Part shown: piece after piece, positions 9,020 to 15,389 of the stretch | Layout of the letters: each line of letters opens with the position of its first letter | Position numbering within the stretch: position 1 is the stretch's first letter | Source: Darwinibacter acetoxidans_A | Lineage (GTDB): Bacteria; Bacillota; Limnochordia; Darwinibacteriales; Darwinibacteriaceae | Reading direction: 5' to 3' | NCBI GenBank assembly: GCA_041936745.1 | Contig: JBHGWS010000034.1 | Coordinates: 1 to 18,361 of the forward strand | DNA length: 18,361 nt | Program-made: the position numbers and the translations under genes | Notes under the pieces: generated by a model | The model's database searches: none | What the model was told of the DNA's origin: nothing | The model's input: the letters and a program-made list of their open reading frames with translations, nothing else

Positions 9020-10039
9020 TTAAGAAAATTGCTTTAAGAAGCGACTGTCGTTTTCAAAAAACAGGCGGATATCATTCACACCGTATTTCAGCATAGCCAT
9101 TCTTTCCACGCCCACGCCGAAGGCAAACCCGGTGTATTTCTCCGAATCATAGCCGACCCCGTCTAAAACCCTGGGATCAACCATCCCTGCGCCTAAAATC
9201 TCCAGCCAGCCGGTTTCTTGGCAGATTCTGCAGCCACCGCCGCCGCACATAATGCAGGAGACGTCAATTTCCGCGCTGGGCTCGGTAAAAGGGAAGTAAC
9301 TGGGCCGCAGCCTAATTTTGGTATCGGCACCAAACATCCGCTCGGCAAAGAGCTGCAAAGTGCCCTTTAAATCGGCGAAAGTGATGTTTTCGTCCACAAC
9401 TAAGCCCTCGATTTGGTGAAACATGGGCGAATGGGTGATATCAGAGTCGGCCCGGTAAACTTTACCCGGTGCCAAAATCCGCACGGGGGGATCCTGCTTT
9501 TCCATAACGCGGATTTGGACAGGGGAAGTTTGACTGCGCAGCAGTATCTTTTCAGTAAAAAAGAAGGTATCCTGCATATCCCTGGCCGGATGATCCGGAG
9601 GTATATTTAAGGCCTCGAAATTATAATAATCCCACTCGATCTCCGGGCCTTCCACAATCTCATAACCCATGGCCGTAAAAATAGCTTTCGTTTCGTCGAT
9701 AACTTGCGTTAGAGGATGTGCTGTCCCCCGCGGCACCATTCTGCCCGGCAGAGTTATATCCAGGCTTTCGGCAAGGAGCCTTTTTTCCTCCTCGCGGGCG
9801 AAAAGTTCCTGTTCTTTTTTCTGCCAAGCCTGTTCCAATTCATCGCGCACTTCGTTAACCAACCTGCCAAAAACAGGCCGCTGTTCTTTCGGCAGTTTGC
9901 CCATGCCCCGCAGAAGTTTGGTTAACTCGCCTTTCTTTCCCAGATATTTCACCCGTGCTTCATTTAATTGGCGCACAGAAGATGAATTAGAGCTGGCTTG
10001 AAGTGCATTTTCCCTGATTTTTGCAACTTGATCCCGCAA
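9020..10039 (-). CDS. pheS: Phenylalanyl-tRNA synthetase alpha subunit
   Basis: Catalytic alpha chain of phenylalanyl-tRNA synthetase, a class II enzyme. It opens with an N-terminal coiled-coil arm (about residues 1-85) that contacts tRNA. The catalytic domain follows, with HPLTQVIDETKAIF, the motif 2 region around SPMFHQIEGLVV, a Cys/Gly-rich insert (IMCGGGGCRICQETGW), and motif 3 GVGVERMAMLKYG (about 310-322). The length of 339 is normal. The start is TTG at 10039, fixed by a near-perfect AAGGAGG 7 bases upstream; no in-frame ATG lies near the conserved N-terminus. Expression is governed by the T-box leader directly upstream. It is the first large gene of pheS-pheT-zapA-cvpA-amidase-mutS2. 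Confidence 0.97.
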   Translation of the reverse strand: MRDQVAKIRENALQASSNSSSVRQLNEARVKYLGKKGELTKLLRGMGKLPKEQRPVFGRLVNEVRDELEQAWQKKEQELFAREEEKRLLAESLDITLPGRMVPRGTAHPLTQVIDETKAIFTAMGYEIVEGPEIEWDYYNFEALNIPPDHPARDMQDTFFFTEKILLRSQTSPVQIRVMEKQDPPVRILAPGKVYRADSDITHSPMFHQIEGLVVDENITFADLKGTLQLFAERMFGADTKIRLRPSYFPFTEPSAEIDVSCIMCGGGGCRICQETGWLEILGAGMVDPRVLDGVGYDSEKYTGFAFGVGVERMAMLKYGVNDIRLFFENDSRFLKQFS

Positions 10040-10068
10040 AGTACATCCTCCTTAAATCGTTCTGAAAA

Positions 10069-10114
10069 TAAAAAACTTCCTGCTTCCTAACATTAAGTTA
10101 GGGACGCAAGAAGT
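10069..10114 (-). terminator. T-box-regulated intrinsic terminator before pheS
   Basis: On the minus strand, a stem of about 17 bp (10097-10114 pairing with 10075-10091 around a 5-base loop) is followed by TTTTTTATTTT. Its upstream arm includes CGTCCCTAAC (10097-10106), whose CCCT can pair instead with AGGG of the T-box sequence. Terminator and antiterminator are therefore mutually exclusive, as in known T-box leaders. Confidence 0.9.
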
Positions 10115-10300
10115 ACGCGGTACCACCCTAGTTGGCATTTAGCCCTCTCAAACCCTGTAACGGGGGAATCCGATGAAGCCTACTGTTAGTTCAGCCCACA
10201 GCTTAGGAGTGAATTCTACCAACTTAAGCCCAAGAAGACTTGCAGCCTTAGATCTTCTCTCTCTGGGGGCATCGTAGGTATACTATTCTCCGGCATCGCC
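10075..10300 (-). promoter_or_regulatory. T-box leader (tRNA-Phe sensing) of pheST
   Basis: Transcription-attenuation riboregulator that reads uncharged tRNA-Phe. On the minus strand, the T-box core AGGGTGGTACCGCG lies at 10116-10129; its UGGU can pair with an ACCA tRNA 3' end. Stem I base pairs GGAG (10288-10291) with CTCC and TACC with GGTA. They enclose an internal loop with AATAGTA on the 5' side and GAATTCA on the 3' side. This matches the AGUA/GAA loop-E arrangement and places UUC (complement of 10211-10213), a Phe codon, as specifier. Further hairpins lie between, for example CTGT...ACAG and CCC...GGG. Uncharged tRNA should favour the antiterminator and raise pheST expression. The leader begins about 17 bases after a YqzL-like ORF. 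Confidence 0.95.
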
Positions 10301-10307
10301 TTTTTAT

Positions 10308-10418
10308 TTAGCGCAAAGCGTTTTTTGTCAGTTCCACCAACTTTTTATATAAAAGGTAAGCATTAACAGAACCAGTGGTTACGAAAATTCGCCAAACGAC
10401 CTGCGGTGTTAAATTCAT
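10308..10418 (-). CDS. YqzL-like small protein (36 aa)
   Basis: A 36-codon ORF too short for ordinary gene calling. The protein begins MNLTPQVVWRIF, continues VTTGSVNAYLLYKKL and ends TKNALR. This matches the pattern remembered for the YqzL-like family: aromatic-x-x-F, T-G-S/N-I/V-x-A-Y-L-L-Y/F-K. No biochemical function is known for that family. Support for translation is strong: GGGAGG (10426-10431) lies 7 bases before the ATG, and a well-formed promoter sits just upstream. It lies between that promoter and the pheST T-box and is probably read on the same transcript. In Bacillus, yqzL is instead found beside recO. The family assignment is from memory and could be checked by profile search; the ORF itself is well supported. 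Confidence 0.75.
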   Translation of the reverse strand: MNLTPQVVWRIFVTTGSVNAYLLYKKLVELTKNALR

Positions 10419-10454
10419 CAAATAACCTCCCGCGCATCCAGTCTGATTGACGCT

Positions 10455-10483
10455 ATTATATCACAGAATCAGATGTTGCACAA
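10455..10483 (-). promoter_or_regulatory. Promoter for the yqzL-like ORF and pheST leader
   Basis: On the minus strand, -35 TTGTGC (10478-10483) and -10 TATAAT (10455-10460) are separated by exactly 17 bases, with an extended -10 (TGA before TATAAT). Transcription should start near 10448. The -35 box abuts the stop codon of the upstream methyltransferase gene. Confidence 0.8.
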
Positions 10484-11272
10484 CTAAATCCCCCGCTGCT
10501 GCCGGAGTATTTCGTAAAGCAAAATTCCCGCGGCAACTGAAGCGTTCAAAGACTCCACAGGCCCGATTAAAGGTATCTTTACCGTGTCTGAGGCTTCTTT
10601 CAAAAACAGCCGGTTTACCCCTCGGGCTTCATTACCGATCACTACAGCCATGTTTTGGGGGTAGCGCACCGTGTAGTAATCTTTGGCATTTACCAGATCA
10701 GCCGCAACTATCGGGATGCCCCCTTCCTTAAGAACCTTTACTGCCTCTTTTCGACGGTAAAGCCAATGGGGCAGGTAAAAAACGGCACCCATGGTCGCCC
10801 TGATCACCTTCGGGTTATAAAGATCAACCGACCCTTCGGTGACGATGAGGCCTGCGGCTCCCGCGGCCAAGCTGGTCCGGATTAAAGCCCCCATATTTCC
10901 CGGGTCCTGGATTTCATCCGCCACAACAAAAAGCCCTTTGGGGACGAACTCCCATTTTGGTTTTTCCACTACGGCTAAAACCCCCTGGGCAGAGACGGCC
11001 TGGCTCATTTCCCCTAAAACATCCTCAGTACATTCATAAACGGGAAAATCAGCCGCCAGGGCTTTCTTCAAGAGGCTCTCCCCGCGTCCCGACTCCAGAA
11101 GTTTGGGGGAGAAAAAAAGAGTGCGGATCAAACCTGTGGGGAGGGCTTCTTCCACTATGCGCACGCCTTCTATCGAAAACAAGCCTGTCTGTTCACGGTG
11201 TTTGCGCCTCTGGAGGCGCTTAACCAGCTTGACTTGCTCATTTGTCCTGGCCGTAATTTTATCCGCCGGCAA
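10484..11272 (-). CDS. SpoU/TrmH family RNA 2'-O-methyltransferase
   Basis: SPOUT-fold methyltransferase that would methylate a ribose 2'-OH in rRNA or tRNA using S-adenosylmethionine. An N-terminal substrate-binding domain (FSIEGVRIVEEAL) precedes the catalytic domain. Motif 1 is in ADEIQDPGNMGALIRTSLA, motif 2 in NMAVVIGNEARGVN, and motif 3 in VKIPLIGPVESLNASVA; together they form the knotted cofactor site. The best start is TTG 11272, because GGGGGTG lies 7 bases upstream. A longer frame reaches TTG 11311 but would run through the rplT terminator. It follows rplT and precedes pheS, the position of Bacillus ysgA. The exact RNA target cannot be read from sequence. Confidence 0.9.
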   Translation of the reverse strand: MPADKITARTNEQVKLVKRLQRRKHREQTGLFSIEGVRIVEEALPTGLIRTLFFSPKLLESGRGESLLKKALAADFPVYECTEDVLGEMSQAVSAQGVLAVVEKPKWEFVPKGLFVVADEIQDPGNMGALIRTSLAAGAAGLIVTEGSVDLYNPKVIRATMGAVFYLPHWLYRRKEAVKVLKEGGIPIVAADLVNAKDYYTVRYPQNMAVVIGNEARGVNRLFLKEASDTVKIPLIGPVESLNASVAAGILLYEILRQQRGI

Positions 11273-11286
11273 AAAATAACACCCCC

Positions 11287-11319
11287 AAAAAGAAACACCG
11301 GGAGGCACCAACCACCCGG
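11287..11319 (-). terminator. Intrinsic terminator of infC-rpmI-rplT
   Basis: On the minus strand, CCGGGTGG (11312-11319) pairs with CCTCCCGG (11298-11305) around a 6-base loop with one mismatch, followed by TGTTTCTTTTT. It lies 19 bp after the rplT stop. It is immediately followed by the Shine-Dalgarno of the methyltransferase gene, so that gene may depend on read-through. Confidence 0.75.
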
Positions 11320-11337
11320 AATTACTTTTCTTTCATT

Positions 11338-11685
11338 CTATTGTTTAGCAATTCCAACGAGATCCGCAAATGCGTTAGCGTCGTGGACGGCTAAATCTGC
11401 GAGAACTTTTCGATTTATTTCTACACCGTTTTTCTTTAAACCGGCAATAAAAGTGCTGTAAGACATGCCGTTTTGGCGTGCCGCGGCATTAATGCGCGTG
11501 ATCCACAGCTTTCTGAAATCCCGCTTCTTCTGTTTCCGATCGCGGTAGGCATATTGGCCGGATTTCATCACCGCCTGCTGCGCCACACGATATTTCTTAC
11601 TTTTATCGCCGTAGTAACCACGCGCCAGCTTGATCACTTTTTTGCGCCGGCGGCGGGCAACACTGCCCCGTTTAACTCTAGACAT
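11338..11685 (-). CDS. rplT: 50S ribosomal protein L20
   Basis: Assembly-initiating 23S rRNA-binding protein bL20. In Bacillus it also represses its own operon by binding the infC leader. The 115 residues start SRVKRGSVARRRRKKVIKLA and continue with the conserved GYYGDKSKKYRVAQQAVMKS, YRDRKQKKRDFRKLWI and RINAAARQNGMSYSTFIAGL blocks. The N-terminal extension is strongly basic. The ATG at 11685 has GGAGG 9 bases upstream. It is third in infC-rpmI-rplT and is followed by an intrinsic terminator. Confidence 0.97.
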   Translation of the reverse strand: MSRVKRGSVARRRRKKVIKLARGYYGDKSKKYRVAQQAVMKSGQYAYRDRKQKKRDFRKLWITRINAAARQNGMSYSTFIAGLKKNGVEINRKVLADLAVHDANAFADLVGIAKQ

Positions 11686-11705
11686 AGCTTGTTCCTCCTA
11701 ACGAT

Positions 11706-11903
11706 CTATTTATACGGTAAAAGCTTTTTAATACGTTTGCTGTCCACTATACTGGCCTCTTTAGTGCCCCTAAGTTGACGTTTGCGCTTCGAGGATTTCT
11801 TCTCCAAGATATGACTTTTATGAGAACTGGATCTCATGACTTTGCCTTTACCGGTGATCTTAAATCGCTTTGCAGCACCTCTGTGAGTTTTCATTTTAGC
11901 CAC
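11706..11903 (-). CDS. rpmI: 50S ribosomal protein L35
   Basis: Small basic large-subunit protein bL35 of 65 residues, starting MAKMKTHRGAAKRFKITGKG and containing HKSHILEKKSSKRKRQLRG, the family signatures. The start is GTG 11903, with AGGAGG 8-9 bases upstream. A frame extended to GTG 11912 would begin inside that Shine-Dalgarno and add three residues not seen in the family. It lies 28 bp after infC and 20 bp before rplT. Confidence 0.95.
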   Translation of the reverse strand: MAKMKTHRGAAKRFKITGKGKVMRSSSHKSHILEKKSSKRKRQLRGTKEASIVDSKRIKKLLPYK

Positions 11904-11931
11904 AGAAAACACCTCCTACTGTTTGCGGCCG

Positions 11932-12468
11932 CTAGCCATTTTCGTTTTTCTGGTTTGACTCTGATTTGGGGACTAAAACCGCGATCATTTGACGCCCCTC
12001 CAATTTGGGCGGGCGTTCAACTGCAGCGACATCCTGCAACTGTTCCGCCAGCGTATCGAGTTTTTCCTTAGCCAAATCCGAGTGCACAATCTCTCGGCCC
12101 CTAAAGCGCACGGAAACTTTCACTTTGTCACCGGCCTTGAGGAATCGTTCTGCAGCTCTAAACTTCACGTCAAAATCATGTTCTTCGATCTTAGGGCTCA
12201 TCCTAATTTCTTTAACATTGATGACTCTCTGCCTTCTTCTAGCCGCTCTGTCCCGCTTGCTTTGTTCATACCTGTACTTACCATAATCCATAATTCGGCA
12301 GACAGGTGGCCTGGCATTCGGTGCAACTTCCACCAAATCCATCCTTCTCTCCGCGGCTACGTCCAATGCCTCACGAACGCTCATTACTCCCAATTGATCC
12401 CCATTGGCATCCACCAGACGCACTTGACGGGCCCGAATTGCATTGTTCACTCTTAGTTCCTTGCTAAT
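11932..12468 (-). CDS. infC: Translation initiation factor IF-3, AUU start
   Basis: Binds the 30S subunit, blocks premature 50S joining and discriminates against non-standard start codons. The protein starts SKELRVNNAIRARQVRLVD (N-domain). It then has LVEVAPNARPPVCRIMDYGK at the end of the N-domain and linker, and the C-domain with KEIRMSPKIEEHDFDVK and KVKVSVRFRGREIVH. It is 179 residues long. The start is read as ATT at 12468: GGAGGGG lies 7 bases upstream, and translation from there gives the conserved N-terminus. The longest open frame would begin at TTG 12504, inside the T-tract of the leader hairpin, which is implausible. An AUU start is known for infC in other bacteria and serves IF3 autoregulation. 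Confidence 0.95.
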   Translation of the reverse strand: MSKELRVNNAIRARQVRLVDANGDQLGVMSVREALDVAAERRMDLVEVAPNARPPVCRIMDYGKYRYEQSKRDRAARRRQRVINVKEIRMSPKIEEHDFDVKFRAAERFLKAGDKVKVSVRFRGREIVHSDLAKEKLDTLAEQLQDVAAVERPPKLEGRQMIAVLVPKSESNQKNENG

Positions 12469-12629
12469 GGTGTCACCCCTCCAGTCGTAAACATTTTCAA
12501 ACAAAAATGGGCGGCCTTCGCCACCCGCTTAACCCAATTAAATTTTGCCTATGACAAGACATAATTAATAAAGGGTAGACCTTGTGAACACGTAAGTTAC
12601 AAGGTGAGAAGCAGTGGCTTCTGCTTGAC
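12469..12629 (-). promoter_or_regulatory. infC operon leader (probable L20-responsive)
   Basis: A 160-nt untranslated leader precedes infC. On the minus strand it contains AGAAGC-CACT-GCTTCT, then a 7-bp stem ACCTTGT...ACAAGGT with a 13-base loop, and finally a terminator-like hairpin. Firmicute infC-rpmI-rplT operons are known to be repressed by L20 through premature termination in this leader. The position and terminator fit, but the L20-binding fold itself was not proven here. Confidence 0.7.
12499..12526 (-). terminator. Attenuator hairpin in the infC leader
   Basis: On the minus strand, GGGTGGC pairs with GCCGCCC around a GAAG tetraloop, followed by ATTTTTGTTTG. It lies 30 bp before the infC ATT start and well downstream of the promoter, so it is an attenuator rather than an end-of-operon signal. 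Confidence 0.8.
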
Positions 12630-12635
12630 AAATGG

Positions 12636-12664
12636 AGTATAACACAGTAATTTACCCTCGTCAA
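12636..12664 (-). promoter_or_regulatory. Promoter of infC-rpmI-rplT
   Basis: On the minus strand, -35 TTGACG (12659-12664) and -10 TATACT (12636-12641) are separated by 17 bases, with an extended -10 (TGT before TATACT). Initiation should be near 12629. The -35 hexamer contains the TGA stop codon of the upstream NHEJ polymerase gene (12661-12663). Confidence 0.85.
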
Positions 12665-13554
12665 GCATCGCCGTTAAAAAAACCCAGCAGATGCAGCAGG
12701 GATTGGGGCCGGCATTGGACGCCCAGAAAAAGGTCGCCCCGCTCTTTCAGCCAGGAGGGGCCCGTTTTGATTGTAAAATCTCTCGGTTCGTAGAGGGGTA
12801 GATCAGCCCAATCGAGGGCCATACTGACGGTGGCTTCCGGAGTAGGCCTGGGGCTGTAGACGCCGACGATAGTCTTGGCCGGGTGATTCTGCAGATAATC
12901 GATGTAAATACCGCGGCGGTTTTTAATCAGCCGCTCCAGCGTAAAATCATTAGGGTATTTTTTAACCACTGCCGCTCCCACTAAGCGTACCAGTTTTTCT
13001 GTAACTTTGAAATCGTATTCGGGCAGAAGAGGGATAAAAATGTGAATGCCTTCTTTTCCCGAAAGTTTTGGATAGCCCCTAAGATTCAGCTCAGAAAGGA
13101 CATCCCGCAGCCGCAGAGCGGCCTGCACCGCCTCTTTAAAACCGGCCGGCGGGGTAGGATCCAAATCGATGACCGCATAACTGGGTACGTTTACTTCCCC
13201 CAATTGATAAGTAGCGGGATGGAATTCCACGGCGCCCAAATTAGCAAGCCACGCAATTGTCGCTAAATCGTTCGCCAAAATATATTCTACTTCACCCACC
13301 TTCTTCGTCTCAACCCAAGCGGGTGCACCCGGGGGAATGTTTTTTTGAAAAAAGAAGGGACCGGAAACGCCGTGCGGATAGCGGGTAACCGTCAGCGGGC
13401 GATTGTGCCAGTGCGGTAGGGCCCAAGACGCCACGGACGTGTGGTATGCCAATAAATCCGCTTTTGTAAAGCCGGCCCGAGGCCAAAGTATTTTTGTGAG
13501 ATTAGAAATTCTAAGTTTTCTGTCCCCTACCCGGACGGTTTGGTGAACGCTCAC
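12661..13554 (-). CDS. Stand-alone LigD-type NHEJ polymerase domain
   Basis: Archaeo-eukaryotic primase-type polymerase that fills and extends ends during non-homologous end joining, with a preference for ribonucleotides in studied relatives. The 297 residues hold only the polymerase module. Early motif NLTKILWPRAGFTKADLLAY is followed by metal ligands D130 and D132 (IDLDPTPP), the nucleotide-binding S165-G-K-E-G-I-H171 segment, and the third acidic ligand D219 (IYIDYLQN). No ligase or phosphoesterase domain is attached. The GTG start is 4 bp after the ligase stop, with GGGAG in the end of that gene as ribosome-binding site. It is last of ku-ligase-polymerase. No terminator follows, and the infC promoter begins inside its stop codon. 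Confidence 0.92.
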   Translation of the reverse strand: MSVHQTVRVGDRKLRISNLTKILWPRAGFTKADLLAYHTSVASWALPHWHNRPLTVTRYPHGVSGPFFFQKNIPPGAPAWVETKKVGEVEYILANDLATIAWLANLGAVEFHPATYQLGEVNVPSYAVIDLDPTPPAGFKEAVQAALRLRDVLSELNLRGYPKLSGKEGIHIFIPLLPEYDFKVTEKLVRLVGAAVVKKYPNDFTLERLIKNRRGIYIDYLQNHPAKTIVGVYSPRPTPEATVSMALDWADLPLYEPRDFTIKTGPSWLKERGDLFLGVQCRPQSLLHLLGFFNGDA

Positions 13555-13558
13555 CTAA

Positions 13559-14458
13559 TCAACTCCCGAAGACGCATTCTGCCGCTTTTTTATCGAAACG
13601 GAACTGCAAAAAAACAGGGTGGCGCAGTTTACAGCCCGGGGTAAACTCTAAATACTGCACTTTGGCAACTAAGTGAGGGCGAAACCAGCTGATAGACCCC
13701 TGGGGCCGGGGCGGGTTAACTACGGGGCAGGCGGCCTGCCCCAGCCTGGATGCGGCTTCTTTTAAAAAAGCAAGTTCCCGGCCGCCCAGCCCGCTGCCCA
13801 CACTGCCCACATAAAGCAGGGTTTGATCAGCGGTGTATAACGCCGCCAAGAAGGAGCGGCAGCGCCCGTTGACGCGGTTTACCCCTACCACAACGCAATC
13901 CACATCCTTTATAATCTTGTGCTTGCGCCAAAAAGATGAACGGCGGCCGGGTAGATAAGGTGAATCAACTTTTTTGGAGATAATACCCTCCAGGCCCTCT
14001 CTTTCAGCAAACATTAAAGAATCTGCCTGTGTGCCGGGGAGCAGAGGCGAAAGCAGAATGTTTTTTCCTGTGGCAACCACACTTTCCAGTATTACCCGCC
14101 TCTTTCGCCAGGGCTGCGGGCAGAGAGATTTTCCTCCTTGCAAGAGAATGTCAAAAACTATATAAACTAAAGGCGCTTCGCCCCGGGTTTTAAGCAGAGA
14201 GAATTCCGGTTTGCCCGCTCTGTTTAAAGCAACTATTTCCCCATCTAAAACTAAACCTCGGCCCAATTTAGCCAACTCGGGCAGGATTGCCGAAAACCTG
14301 TCATTTAAAACGCTGCCCCCCCGGCTGACCAGGCTTACCTGCTCAGCCAAGTAAGCTAGGGCCCGAAAGCCGTCCCATTTGATTTCGTGCACATAACCGC
14401 TTGCGGCCGCCAACGGTTCACTTGTGGGCAGCATGGGGCGAAATTGAGGCAGTTTCAA
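13559..14458 (-). CDS. Stand-alone ATP-dependent DNA ligase (LigD-ligase type)
   Basis: Seals DNA nicks and ends with ATP; the partner is Ku. The nucleotidyltransferase core contains motif I EIKWDGFRA with adenylated K27, LDGEIVAL (E74), FDILL (D103), motif IV EGIISKK (E157) and motif V WRKHKI. An OB-fold runs from about residue 186 to 290 (DCVVVGVNRVNGR, VAKVQYLEFTPGCKLRHPVF). At 299 residues it lacks any polymerase or phosphoesterase module. The start is TTG 14458, which overlaps the ku stop in TTGA (4-bp overlap), supporting translational coupling. The in-frame ATG eight codons later would cut the conserved N-terminus. Confidence 0.94.
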   Translation of the reverse strand: MKLPQFRPMLPTSEPLAAASGYVHEIKWDGFRALAYLAEQVSLVSRGGSVLNDRFSAILPELAKLGRGLVLDGEIVALNRAGKPEFSLLKTRGEAPLVYIVFDILLQGGKSLCPQPWRKRRVILESVVATGKNILLSPLLPGTQADSLMFAEREGLEGIISKKVDSPYLPGRRSSFWRKHKIIKDVDCVVVGVNRVNGRCRSFLAALYTADQTLLYVGSVGSGLGGRELAFLKEAASRLGQAACPVVNPPRPQGSISWFRPHLVAKVQYLEFTPGCKLRHPVFLQFRFDKKAAECVFGS

Positions 14459-15246
14459 TGCTGTATTTCCCCGTGCGTTTCTTTTTGGGCCTTTAACGAA
14501 GCTTCCAGTGCTGCAACTAAATCAACTGCCGGGAGCTCTTCCCTGGCGGCAGGCGCCGCAGTCGGATCTTCGCCCAGCATTTTTTGTTCAATGAATTCAA
14601 GCAGTGCTTCCCGCTTTTCATCTGTGTATTCCTCAGGCCGGAAAGGCTCGGTTAAAGAGTCGATCAAAGATAAAGCTATCTCCATTTCCCGGGCCTGCAG
14701 CGAGACATCTTCACTGACATTGAGGCGGGAGGCATCCCTGATTTCATCGGGGTAAAACACGGTTTCCAAAGCAAGCACTTTTCCCAGCACACGCAGCACA
14801 GCTAGAGAGGAGCGCGTCCTAATCGTTATTTTAGCAACCGCTATTTTACCCGCTTTAAATAAGGCCTCTCTTAATAATAAATAGGCTTTGCCGCCTGCTT
14901 GGGCAGGTTCCAAGTAATATGTCTTATTAAAATAAACGGGATCTATCTCTGCCAGTTTGACGAACCTGATGATATCAATTGTCTTAGTCGCTTGTTCGCT
15001 GAAGCGGGCCCATTCCTCGTCAGTTATCGTTACGTACCGATCTTTATCGTATTGAAAACCCCGGATTATTTCAGAGGGATCCACCGATTTTTCACAGTAG
15101 GGGCAGACCCTTTCATAATTAATCCGGTGATGGCAGAGGGTATGCAGCTGGTTGAAGCGTACCCTTTTTTCTTCTGTAGCGGCATACATTCTGACCGGGA
15201 TATTTACCAGGCCGAAAGAAACAGAGCCCTTCCACATACTGCGCAC
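14455..15246 (-). CDS. ku: Ku protein, bacterial NHEJ DNA-end binding
   Basis: Homodimeric ring that threads onto double-strand ends and recruits the ligase and polymerase. The 263 residues start RSMWKGSVSFGLVNIPVRMY, the hallmark of bacterial Ku. A CPYC pair (C48, C51) follows, then IIRGFQYDKDRYVTITDEE, the YYLEPAQAGGKAYLLLREAL bridge region, and a C-terminal segment with LIDSLTEPFRPEEYTDE. No long Lys-rich tail is present. The start is GTG 15246, 7 bases after a near-perfect AAAGGAGGGG; the ATG three codons later is too far from it. It is first gene of ku-ligase-polymerase, divergent from rpsD. No convincing vegetative promoter was found upstream; sporulation or stress control is possible but not shown. 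Confidence 0.96.
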   Translation of the reverse strand: MRSMWKGSVSFGLVNIPVRMYAATEEKRVRFNQLHTLCHHRINYERVCPYCEKSVDPSEIIRGFQYDKDRYVTITDEEWARFSEQATKTIDIIRFVKLAEIDPVYFNKTYYLEPAQAGGKAYLLLREALFKAGKIAVAKITIRTRSSLAVLRVLGKVLALETVFYPDEIRDASRLNVSEDVSLQAREMEIALSLIDSLTEPFRPEEYTDEKREALLEFIEQKMLGEDPTAAPAAREELPAVDLVAALEASLKAQKETHGEIQH

Positions 15247-15293
15247 TAGACCACCCCTCCTTTAGTTTTTCACCTTTGGTGCCGATTTTACTC

Positions 15294-15321
15294 TTGCAAA
15301 TCTTAAATAATATGGTATCCT
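15294..15321 (+). promoter_or_regulatory. Promoter of rpsD
   Basis: -35 TTGCAA (15294-15299) and -10 TATCCT (15316-15321) are separated by 16 bases, with an extended -10 (TGG before TATCCT). Transcription would start near 15328, leaving about a 60-nt leader. The leader looks too short for an elaborate autoregulatory fold. Confidence 0.65.
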
Positions 15322-15389
15322 AATGGAGGAAGATTTAACAAGGCGCGGCTGCTTTGGTAAACCTTATAAGAAAGATTGGAGAGAATTAA

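Noticed and set aside
11989..12456. 155-codon plus-strand ORF opposite infC
   Set aside because: Lies wholly within infC on the opposite strand and the peptide is not family-like.
12469..12504. Extended infC start at TTG 12504
   Set aside because: The codon is in the T-tract of the leader hairpin with no Shine-Dalgarno; ATT 12468 fits both the ribosome-binding site and the IF3 N-terminus.
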